Shown here in pieces: positions 1-4,883 of a DNA stretch of 6,716 nt. Origin of the DNA: DATESZ01 sp035283845 (GTDB lineage: Bacteria > Desulfobacterota > Syntrophia > Syntrophales > JACQWR01); the NCBI GenBank assembly GCA_035283845.1, contig DATESZ010000025.1, positions 1-6,716 on the forward strand, given 5' to 3'. The notes beneath the pieces were generated by a model. It was given only the letters and a program-made list of their open reading frames with translations, did not search any database and was not told the DNA's origin. A program made the position numbers and the translations under genes. Position 1 is the first letter of the stretch. Each line of letters opens with the position of its first letter.

Positions 1-414
1 ACAAGGCACGATGAGAGGCAAGGGGTTCCCGGCAAGCGCTGTTCCCACAGCCCGCGCGGCCTTAGGCGAAGAGATGCTTCTTGCCACCTGGCCGTAAGTG
101 CTGACTTTTCCCCGCGGGATATTGCAGGTCTCCGTCCAGACGCGGACGTAAAAATCGCCCCGGCGATTAAGCTCAAAGTCATGAAGAGAGAATTTTATAT
201 CCTTCCCCTGGTCGTATTCTTTTAGCTTGCGGCAAATTTTATCTATGCCTTCGTCATGTTTTGCCCGAGCTTCGGGGAAGCATCGTCTTATAACAGAACG
301 GGTGGGCAGGTTATTTTCAGGGAGAATGACTCTGATGAGCAAGGGATGCTCAATCGGCCGCCACACCAAACCTACCTGACCAAAAGATAATTTAACGAGA
401 GTATAATAAGACAT
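1..414 (-). CDS. ogt: Methylated-DNA--protein-cysteine methyltransferase, 3' end cut by window edge
   Basis: Repairs O6-alkylguanine and O4-alkylthymine in DNA by suicidal transfer of the alkyl group to a cysteine. The frame runs from ATG at 414 to the left edge, giving 138 codons with no stop. Residues 1 to about 85 form the variable N-terminal domain. Residues 91-138 are the conserved DNA-binding and active-site domain, with IPRGKVSTYGQVA, KAARAVGTAL and NPLPLIVPC. Y107, R121, N130 and C138 keep exactly the spacing of human AGT Y114, R128, N137 and C145. C138 is the acceptor cysteine of the PCHR motif and is the last codon in the window. The remaining roughly 25-35 residues lie outside. The gene sits 16 nt after mntP with its own ribosome site, so it is probably the last visible cistron of the uvrC-mntP-ogt run. 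The choice of ogt over ada rests on the absence of an AdaA-type N-terminus. Family confidence is high; the exact symbol is less sure. Confidence 0.93.
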   Translation of the reverse strand, partial: MSYYTLVKLSFGQVGLVWRPIEHPLLIRVILPENNLPTRSVIRRCFPEARAKHDEGIDKICRKLKEYDQGKDIKFSLHDFELNRRGDFYVRVWTETCNIPRGKVSTYGQVARSISSPKAARAVGTALAGNPLPLIVPC

Positions 415-420
415 TTTACA

Positions 421-428
421 ACCTCTTA
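421..428 (-). promoter_or_regulatory. Ribosome binding site of ogt
   Basis: On the minus strand the bases read TAAGAGGT. The AGAGG core lies 7 nt before the ATG at 414, inside the 16-nt gap after the mntP stop. This supports the chosen start and continued translation after mntP. Confidence 0.7.
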
Positions 429-430
429 TT

Positions 431-988
431 TTAATGTGTATGATCGAATAATATTTTTACTCCAATGGAGATGAGGATCAGCCCCCCTGATAGTCCAACT
501 TCTTTACCGAAAAGGCGCCCCAGTTTCTTTCCGAAAAACACGCCGACCATAGTCATGGCAAAGGCAACGAAGCCAATAACGATGCTTGCGTAATAGATCC
601 TGACTTTCAAAAGGGCAAAGCTTAAACCCACCGCGAGGGCGTCAATGCTGGTGGCAACAGACAGCATAACAAGCGACATCCCCTTTGTGGGATCGTTGAC
701 GAGGGACTCATCGCCTCTTGCAAATGATTCCCTTATCATGTTTCCTCCCACACAGCCGAGGAGGCCAAAGGCAACCCAGTGATCATAAGTGTCGATCATG
801 CTGGCCAGCGTAAGCCCGGCTGCCCAGCCTATAATCGGCATCATAAACTGGAATATTCCGAAATGGAAGGCCAGACGAAAGGCTGATCGGAAGGTGAGAT
901 TTGAGGCGCTTGCCCCGGCGGCGATGGCGACGGAAAAGGCATCCATGCCCAGTCCCACGGCGATGATTATGAGGGTGATGAAACTCAA
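431..988 (-). CDS. mntP: Manganese efflux pump MntP (DUF204 family)
   Basis: A small inner-membrane exporter that removes excess Mn(II) from the cytoplasm. The 185 residues match the usual family length of about 185-190. Six hydrophobic segments are visible, arranged as two related halves. The family signatures are GLGMDAFSVAI near residues 12-22 (D16), FHFGIFQFMMPIIGW at 42-55, GCVGGNMIRESF at 78-89 (E87) and TSIDALAVG at 113-121 (D116). The acidic residues in the membrane are those thought to carry Mn. The start is TTG at 988, not ATG. It is supported by the typical N-terminal length, by AGG 5 nt upstream, and by a TTGA overlap with the uvrC stop (985-987), which implies translational coupling. 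Lying between two DNA-repair genes suggests co-expression under metal or oxidative stress, but that is inference. No Mn riboswitch is seen, as expected for an internal cistron. Confidence 0.93.
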   Translation of the reverse strand: MSFITLIIIAVGLGMDAFSVAIAAGASASNLTFRSAFRLAFHFGIFQFMMPIIGWAAGLTLASMIDTYDHWVAFGLLGCVGGNMIRESFARGDESLVNDPTKGMSLVMLSVATSIDALAVGLSFALLKVRIYYASIVIGFVAFAMTMVGVFFGKKLGRLFGKEVGLSGGLILISIGVKILFDHTH

Positions 989-1332
989 GCTGACCTGTCG
1001 TCTCTTTCTAAAAATTCTTTGATAAAAACGCTGAGTTCCTTACCAATTCCTGCTGCCTTTTGCAATTCCCCTATTGAGGCAGCTTTAATTTTTTTGATGT
1101 CGCCGAAGTGGGACAGTAGAACCTTCTTTCTTGTTTCTCCTATGCCGGGGATATCGTCAAGGAGCGAGTGGAAATCTTTTTTTTGTTTTAAGTTATGATG
1201 GTAGGAAACAGCAAAACGATGGGCCTCGTCGCGGATTTGCTGAAGGAGGAAGAGGGCGGAAGGCCAGCGGTAAAGATAAACCGGTTCCTTGCGCCGGGGC
1301 AGATAAACCCGTTCTTCTGCTTTGCTGACCGA
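985..1332 (-). pseudogene. uvrC: C-terminal remainder of uvrC beyond the TAG
   Basis: Reading on in the same frame after the TAG gives 115 further codons and a TGA at 987-985, for a total of 611 codons. The translation is clearly UvrC: RVYLPRRKEPVYL (codons 504-516), LLQQIRDEAHRFAVSYH (525-541, with H534 as the expected third catalytic residue of the 5' nuclease), then a helix-hairpin-helix pair containing DDIPGIG (555-561), LLSHFGD (568-574) and KAAGIGKEL (588-596). The frame shows no other stop or indel, and the final TGA overlaps the TTG start of mntP. No ATG, GTG or TTG occurs before TTG at codon 586, so this segment has no plausible independent start. It is either dead sequence or is reached only by reading through the amber codon. 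I mark it as a broken-gene part while noting that readthrough would make it functional. Confidence 0.88.
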
Positions 1333-1335
1333 CTA
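1333..1335 (-). other. In-frame amber (TAG) codon within uvrC
   Basis: The minus-strand codons around it read CCA TCT TAG TCG GTC AGC AAA, all in the uvrC frame. It falls in the variable loop between the conserved LAKEK and RVYLPRRK blocks, where many residues are tolerated. A single change from CAG (Gln), AAG (Lys), GAG, TCG, TTG, TGG or a Tyr codon would create it. Other visible terminators in the window are TGA and TAA, so this is the only TAG interrupting a recognised gene. Confidence 0.9.
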
Positions 1336-2820
1336 AGATGGCGAGGCAGGTTTTTCCTTAGCCAAAGCAATAACATCTAAGGTCTCAATCCCCAAATCCC
1401 CGAACAGTGTGACGGCAACGCCAAGCTGACCCTTGCCGCCATCCACCACCACGAGATCGGGCAGTTCCTCCTTTTTTCCATAACGCCGGAGAAGAACCTC
1501 GCGCATCATTCCGTAATCGTCCATGTCGGCAACTGTTCTTATGCGGAAGCGACGATAGCCGTCTTTCCGGGGGCGGCCGTCCACAAAGGTCACAAGCGAG
1601 CCGACGGCATATTTACCGGAGACATTTGAGATGTCGAAGCATTCGATTCGATCCGGTCTGCTTTTCAGTCCAAGCTTCTCCATCAATTGCCCCAGGGCGG
1701 TCTCGATATTCTGTCTGCCTTGACGTTCCGTTTTGAACATGTTTTCAGCATTGCTGTTGGCCATCGATAAAAGCTCTCTCGCCCGGCCTTTTTCAGGTGC
1801 GCTTATAATGACCTTTTTGCCTGTCCTTTCTGTCATCCACTCGGCGATAACCGCTCCGTCTTGTAAACGTATCGGAGTCATGATTCTGGGAGGTGTCTCT
1901 ACTTCACCATCGTAGTACTGAATCATCAGGGAAGAGAGTATCTCCTCGGATTCCGCTTCCAGGGTGATGAGGGGAAAGGCTTTTGTGCCGATAAGCCGTC
2001 CACCTCTTATTTTAAGAACCAGCGCCTGCGACTGCTCGCCGTCGCGATAGAGGCCGAATATATCCTGATCCCCGAAATTTGTGGAAACAATCCGCTGTTT
2101 TTCCAGAGTTGTTTCTATGGCGGCGATCCTGTCCCTCAACAGGGCGGCCTCCTCAAAATTCATCTGTAGTGAGGCGACTTTCATCCGGGAAGCAAGATCG
2201 GCCAACAGGCCTTTTTCCCTCCCTTCGAGAAAAGCGATGCCTTCCCGCACCAGGCGTTCATAGACGTTGACGTCTACCAGGCCGGCGCAGGGCGCAAGGC
2301 ATCGTTTTATCTGATATTCCAGGCAGGGCCGGCGATGATTTGAAAATTCCCGGTCGTTGCAGGTGCGCAAGGGGAAAATGGGTTGAAGAAAATGCAGTGT
2401 TTCTTTGGCGGCGCTGCCGGAAGGGTAGGGGCCGAAATAACTGGCGCCGTCCTTTTTTATCTGCCTTACCAGTTGAAAACGGGGGAATTTATGGCGCTGC
2501 AAATCGATCCGGATACTGAAATAGGCCTTATCGTCGCGAAAATATACATTATATCTGGGCCTATGTTCCTTGATCAGGTTGTTTTCGAGAATCAGCGCTT
2601 CTTTTTCCGTTTTGGTAACGATAAATTCGACGGCCCGTATTCTGGAGGTAAGAAAGGGGATCATACAGCGCTTATCCGTCCCGTTCATGTATGCACGGGT
2701 GCGGCTTCGAAGATCCCTGGCTTTTCCCACATATATGACCTTGTCGTCAGCGTCTTTCATCAGATAGACGCCCGTCTCCCGCGGCGCATTCTTGATATAT
2801 TCCTGCCAGTGACCGGTCAT
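1333..2820 (-). CDS. uvrC: UvrABC system protein C, ended early by an in-frame TAG
   Basis: UvrC makes the 3' and 5' incisions in nucleotide excision repair after UvrA and UvrB find the lesion. This part is 495 residues; the family is usually about 600. In order it has: a GIY-YIG nuclease domain (about residues 13-90, with GVY at 17-19, YVGKA at 30-34, and E79, the likely metal ligand); the cysteine set C154, C166, C174, C178 that would hold an iron-sulfur cluster; a UVR domain for UvrB contact at about 207-237; and the RNase H-like endonuclease domain with CFDISN (D396) and VVVDGGKGQL (D460). A TAG at 1335-1333 stops the frame after LAKEKPASPS. It therefore lacks the third catalytic residue (His in RDEAHRFA) and the helix-hairpin-helix tail, both of which are still encoded downstream. 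As a truncated protein it should be defective for the 5' cut. ATG at 2820 lies 12 nt after the preceding stop, and no good Shine-Dalgarno is seen. Confidence 0.95.
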   Translation of the reverse strand: MTGHWQEYIKNAPRETGVYLMKDADDKVIYVGKARDLRSRTRAYMNGTDKRCMIPFLTSRIRAVEFIVTKTEKEALILENNLIKEHRPRYNVYFRDDKAYFSIRIDLQRHKFPRFQLVRQIKKDGASYFGPYPSGSAAKETLHFLQPIFPLRTCNDREFSNHRRPCLEYQIKRCLAPCAGLVDVNVYERLVREGIAFLEGREKGLLADLASRMKVASLQMNFEEAALLRDRIAAIETTLEKQRIVSTNFGDQDIFGLYRDGEQSQALVLKIRGGRLIGTKAFPLITLEAESEEILSSLMIQYYDGEVETPPRIMTPIRLQDGAVIAEWMTERTGKKVIISAPEKGRARELLSMANSNAENMFKTERQGRQNIETALGQLMEKLGLKSRPDRIECFDISNVSGKYAVGSLVTFVDGRPRKDGYRRFRIRTVADMDDYGMMREVLLRRYGKKEELPDLVVVDGGKGQLGVAVTLFGDLGIETLDVIALAKEKPASPS

Positions 2821-2832
2821 ATTACGATATCG

Positions 2833-3432
2833 TCAATCATCACACAAATGCTCTGTATCATTGAAACATAAAACGGTTCCCGAGCCGTTTTCAATATTCA
2901 CGCAGGTTTTTGAGGCCGCGCCTATCCTGAGATTTGCGGAGTGGGAGAGATCCAGATTCTGGACTTTGCACAGAATAGAGATTATAACGAAACTATGGGA
3001 GACTATCAGAGCATTTTGAGAACATTCGCATATCCTTTGTATGACCGGCCAGACCCGGTTCTGCACGTCCACAAGAGATTCACCATTCGGCATGGGGACG
3101 GAGGCGTTATCAAGTTTCCATTGGGCAAGAAATTCCGGATACCTGTTCAGCTCCGGCCAGGTTAATCCTTCCAGTTCGCCGGCATTCAGTTCCTGCAGAT
3201 CCTCTTCTACCTTTATCGGTATATCGTGGTATTTTCCAATGGCCCGGGCTGTGTCGTAGGCGCGCCGCAGGGGACTGGTGATAATCGCGTCAAGTCTCTC
3301 CTTTTGCAGGGAGTAAGCGAGTTTTTCCGCCTGCTCGATTCCCTTTTCGTTTAATCCTATATCGGTGATGCCCTGTATCTTTTTTTCCTTGTTCCAGATC
3401 GTCTCACCGTGCCTTACAAGTATAAGTTTCAA
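2833..3432 (-). CDS. Histidine phosphatase family protein (phosphoglycerate mutase-like)
   Basis: A cytoplasmic phosphatase or mutase of the branch-1 histidine phosphatase family, acting through a phosphohistidine. The 199 residues fit the family. The N-terminal LILVRHGETIWN holds the nucleophile H8 with R7. SPLRRAYDTA (53-62) supplies R57, ELNAGELEGL (81-90) supplies the acid/base E81, and IVSHS (143-147) supplies the second histidine H146. These are the complete catalytic set, so the protein should be active. The substrate cannot be told from sequence: family members of this size include alpha-ribazole phosphatase (CobC), cofactor-dependent phosphoglycerate mutase-like proteins and broad phosphatases. 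No cobalamin gene is nearby to favour CobC. The start is TTG at 3432, chosen because AAAGGAG lies 5 nt upstream and the family motif begins at once. It is the first gene of the minus-strand run, 12 nt before uvrC. Confidence 0.9.
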   Translation of the reverse strand: MKLILVRHGETIWNKEKKIQGITDIGLNEKGIEQAEKLAYSLQKERLDAIITSPLRRAYDTARAIGKYHDIPIKVEEDLQELNAGELEGLTWPELNRYPEFLAQWKLDNASVPMPNGESLVDVQNRVWPVIQRICECSQNALIVSHSFVIISILCKVQNLDLSHSANLRIGAASKTCVNIENGSGTVLCFNDTEHLCDD

Positions 3433-3437
3433 TGTTT

Positions 3438-3444
3438 CTCCTTT
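3438..3444 (-). promoter_or_regulatory. Ribosome binding site of the histidine phosphatase gene
   Basis: On the minus strand this reads AAAGGAG, ending 5 nt before the TTG at 3432. It is the best Shine-Dalgarno in the window and decides the TTG start. Confidence 0.8.
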
Positions 3445-3454
3445 GTTTTAGTTC

Positions 3455-3483
3455 TTGACATAGCGTCGAGTCAGGCATAGCAT
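3455..3483 (+). promoter_or_regulatory. Predicted sigma-70-type promoter pointing right
   Basis: A perfect -35 TTGACA at 3455-3460, a 17-nt spacer and TAGCAT (4 of 6 match to TATAAT) at 3478-3483. Transcription would begin near 3490, giving a leader of about 240 nt before the next plus-strand gene at 3730. The leader would contain both hairpins described below. It could instead drive a small RNA. The call rests on consensus only. Confidence 0.4.
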
Positions 3484-3524
3484 TTCTAGCAAAACTGCCG
3501 TCCGGATATGGCTTATAAAGGGCG

Positions 3525-3542
3525 TCGGGTAAAAGTACCCGA
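3525..3542. repeat. Perfect 7-bp inverted repeat (hairpin)
   Basis: TCGGGTA, loop AAAG, TACCCGA. The stem is perfect and G/C-rich at its core. Neither strand has a T-run after it, so it does not look like an intrinsic terminator. It could be an operator or a leader hairpin. It lies in the 3433-3729 intergenic stretch. Confidence 0.5.
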
Positions 3543-3560
3543 AAGCCCCGCCAATATCGC

Positions 3561-3590
3561 ATTATCAGGGAAAAAGTGCAAGTTAATAAA
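3561..3590 (-). promoter_or_regulatory. Weak candidate promoter for the minus-strand gene run
   Basis: On the minus strand, GATAAT (5 of 6 to consensus, 3566-3561) lies 18 nt after TTTATT (3590-3585, 3 of 6). An alternative in the same place is TTGCAC, 17 nt, GATATT. Either would start the phosphatase-uvrC-mntP-ogt transcript about 120 nt before the TTG at 3432. No LexA-like box was recognised near it. Low confidence. Confidence 0.25.
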
Positions 3591-3652
3591 AGGCTGCTAT
3601 AACCACCATGCCCGGGTCGGACACAACGAAGGATGAAAATCACCCCCACCCC

Positions 3653-3690
3653 TCCCTCCCCCGTCGAGGGGGAGGGATACAGGGAGGGGG
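3653..3690 (+). repeat. C-rich/G-rich palindrome with a G-quadruplex motif
   Basis: A 10-bp perfect stem (3653-3662 with 3668-3677, loop GTCGA) is followed by a second G-rich arm. On the plus strand the four G runs GGGGG, GGG, GGG and GGGGG at 3668-3690, separated by loops of 1, 5 and 1 nt, fit the G3+N1-7 quadruplex rule. The left C-rich arm could pair with either G-rich arm, so alternative folds exist. It ends 10 nt before a TATAAT and may influence transcription of the next gene, or may be a dispersed palindromic repeat of the kind common between bacterial genes. Confidence 0.6.
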
Positions 3691-3700
3691 CATTTTCATA

Positions 3701-3706
3701 TATAAT
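3701..3706 (+). promoter_or_regulatory. Candidate -10 box of the DUF6765-like gene
   Basis: A perfect TATAAT 23 nt before the ATG at 3730. The matching -35 position (3678-3683, TACAGG) is poor and falls inside the G-rich repeat. A transcript from here would start near 3713 with only about 17 nt of leader. Confidence 0.4.
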
Positions 3707-3729
3707 AGAACAGGACGAATCGAGACGTC

Positions 3730-4839
3730 ATGCAGATCGATATGCATTATTACGGCGTTTACGCATTGGCGCGTTTGGCCGGTCTAAGGCCGGAAGCGGC
3801 CAAAATTATTGCCACGGCATCACAATACGTGGACGACTCGGTGGGCAGTGATACCTTGGATCACGAAAGCGGCGGGAAATTGATACCGGTGGCCACGGCC
3901 CACCATACCGCCAGCATAAGAAATATTGATCGAGACGACCAGAGATACATCTGGGTGCCCTTTCATTTTTTGCCCGGAAATGTGGGATCAGCATTAACAG
4001 AACGTTTGGCATGCCGGGAAAACAGCACGCTTGCCAAAGCCATGCGGGACCACCATTTGTCTTTTTTTGATGAACCCTTTGCCCTGGAGTTGATGGGCGT
4101 TACGGCCCATGTTTATGCAGACACCTTTGCCCATTTCGGTTTTTCAGGGGTAAGCTCCAGGCGAAACAAGGTCAGAAGCGATGATATTAAAATTTTAGGC
4201 GTCACCGATGAAACAAGGAAATTTTGGGAAAAAGAGATTCCGAAATTTTTCAGCAAATACGGAACGGTATGGGAAAATATCAAAAGGACGATATCCAGTT
4301 CCGGAGCGGAGCTTGTCTCCGGCGCCTTGGGGCACGGCGCCGTTCTAACTTTTCCGGACCAGCCCTATCTCCACTGGCATTTCGTATATGAAGAAAGAGG
4401 AGACGACTATAAGGACAGGCCCGGCCAGGAATATGATCGGGAAAATCAGAAACATTATCTGAATGCCTGTCGAGAACTTTATGATATGTTTAAAAGGTTT
4501 GGCAAATCAAGAAAGGATTTTTGTGACAACAAAGGTCCGGTTGACTTTGATGGAAAAGTGCAAGGACATATCGAGGGGATTCTAACAGTGGAGGAAGGAA
4601 AAACTGGAAGATCGGCTGCATGGATCCAGGCGGTGAAGGATGGAAAGTTATATGCCGGTGAGGAAATTCCGCCCTATGATCAGAAATCTTGGGACAAGGC
4701 CAGGGACGGTTTCCCGGGATTGGAAGATGAGGCCGGGGCAGTCGAATACCCTGTTTATCGATTCTTCCAAGCTGCAAGTCTCCACCGGCACTATGTTCTT
4801 CGGGAGTTATTGCCTGCTAATAGGCTGGTCGTGGCGTAA
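3730..4839 (+). CDS. DUF6765-like protein of unknown function
   Basis: A 369-residue soluble-looking protein with no signal peptide or membrane segment. It opens with MQIDMHYYGVYALARLAGL and continues with ATASQYVDD (28-36), a pattern I associate with the DUF6765 family; that match is from memory. Further notable residues are H58-H59, HVYADTFAH (H127, D131, H135), GHGAVLTFPDQPYLHW (G201-W216, with H202 and D210) and a C-terminal FFQAASLHRHYVLREL. The HxxxDxxxH spacing and scattered His/Asp recall zinc-dependent phospholipase C/P1-nuclease-like folds, so a metal-binding hydrolase is possible, but this is inference. The ATG at 3730 is preferred because an in-frame TAG lies at 3706-3708 and no other start follows it. 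The Shine-Dalgarno is weak (AGGA 14 nt or GAGA 4 nt upstream). It is followed after 44 nt by the GH57 gene in the same direction; a shared transcript is plausible but a shared function is not shown. Confidence 0.85.
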   Translation: MQIDMHYYGVYALARLAGLRPEAAKIIATASQYVDDSVGSDTLDHESGGKLIPVATAHHTASIRNIDRDDQRYIWVPFHFLPGNVGSALTERLACRENSTLAKAMRDHHLSFFDEPFALELMGVTAHVYADTFAHFGFSGVSSRRNKVRSDDIKILGVTDETRKFWEKEIPKFFSKYGTVWENIKRTISSSGAELVSGALGHGAVLTFPDQPYLHWHFVYEERGDDYKDRPGQEYDRENQKHYLNACRELYDMFKRFGKSRKDFCDNKGPVDFDGKVQGHIEGILTVEEGKTGRSAAWIQAVKDGKLYAGEEIPPYDQKSWDKARDGFPGLEDEAGAVEYPVYRFFQAASLHRHYVLRELLPANRLVVA

Positions 4840-4869
4840 GATTCATAAAGGATTATCATATAGCCTTGC

Positions 4870-4874
4870 AGGGG
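4870..4874 (+). promoter_or_regulatory. Ribosome binding site of the GH57 gene
   Basis: AGGGG lies 9 nt before the ATG at 4884. An in-frame TAA at 4875-4877 rules out any earlier start. The 44-nt gap after the DUF6765-like gene contains no terminator hairpin. Confidence 0.6.
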
Positions 4875-4883
4875 TAAGTTACC

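Noticed and set aside
1333..1335. Selenocysteine insertion
   Set aside because: Selenocysteine uses TGA, and this codon is TAG. No cysteine is expected at this UvrC position.
1188..1380. Frameshift as the cause of the short uvrC
   Set aside because: Reading codon by codon from 1380 down to 985, the conserved downstream UvrC sequence is in the same frame as the upstream part. Only a TAG separates them, so no indel is needed.
2824..2833. Operator at the 10-bp palindrome ACGATATCGT before uvrC
   Set aside because: It is short, lies in a 12-nt gap inside a transcribed run, and a 10-bp AT-centred palindrome is expected by chance in several kilobases.
2383..2871. Plus-strand frame of 162 codons
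   Set aside because: It lies wholly opposite uvrC and the end of the phosphatase gene, both supported by strong family motifs; the translation shows no recognisable family. Antisense shadow.
3525..3542. Intrinsic terminator
   Set aside because: The stem is good but no run of T follows on either strand, and no gene ends nearby.
3404..3649. Minus-strand frame of 81 codons across the divergent region
   Set aside because: It overlaps the phosphatase start in another frame, has no convincing ribosome site, and has a low-complexity, Cys/Arg/Pro-scattered translation with no family. Not called a gene, though the region may be a repeat element.
3601..3690. CRISPR or tandem repeat array
   Set aside because: The region has one palindrome with G-rich arms, not regularly spaced direct repeats with spacers.
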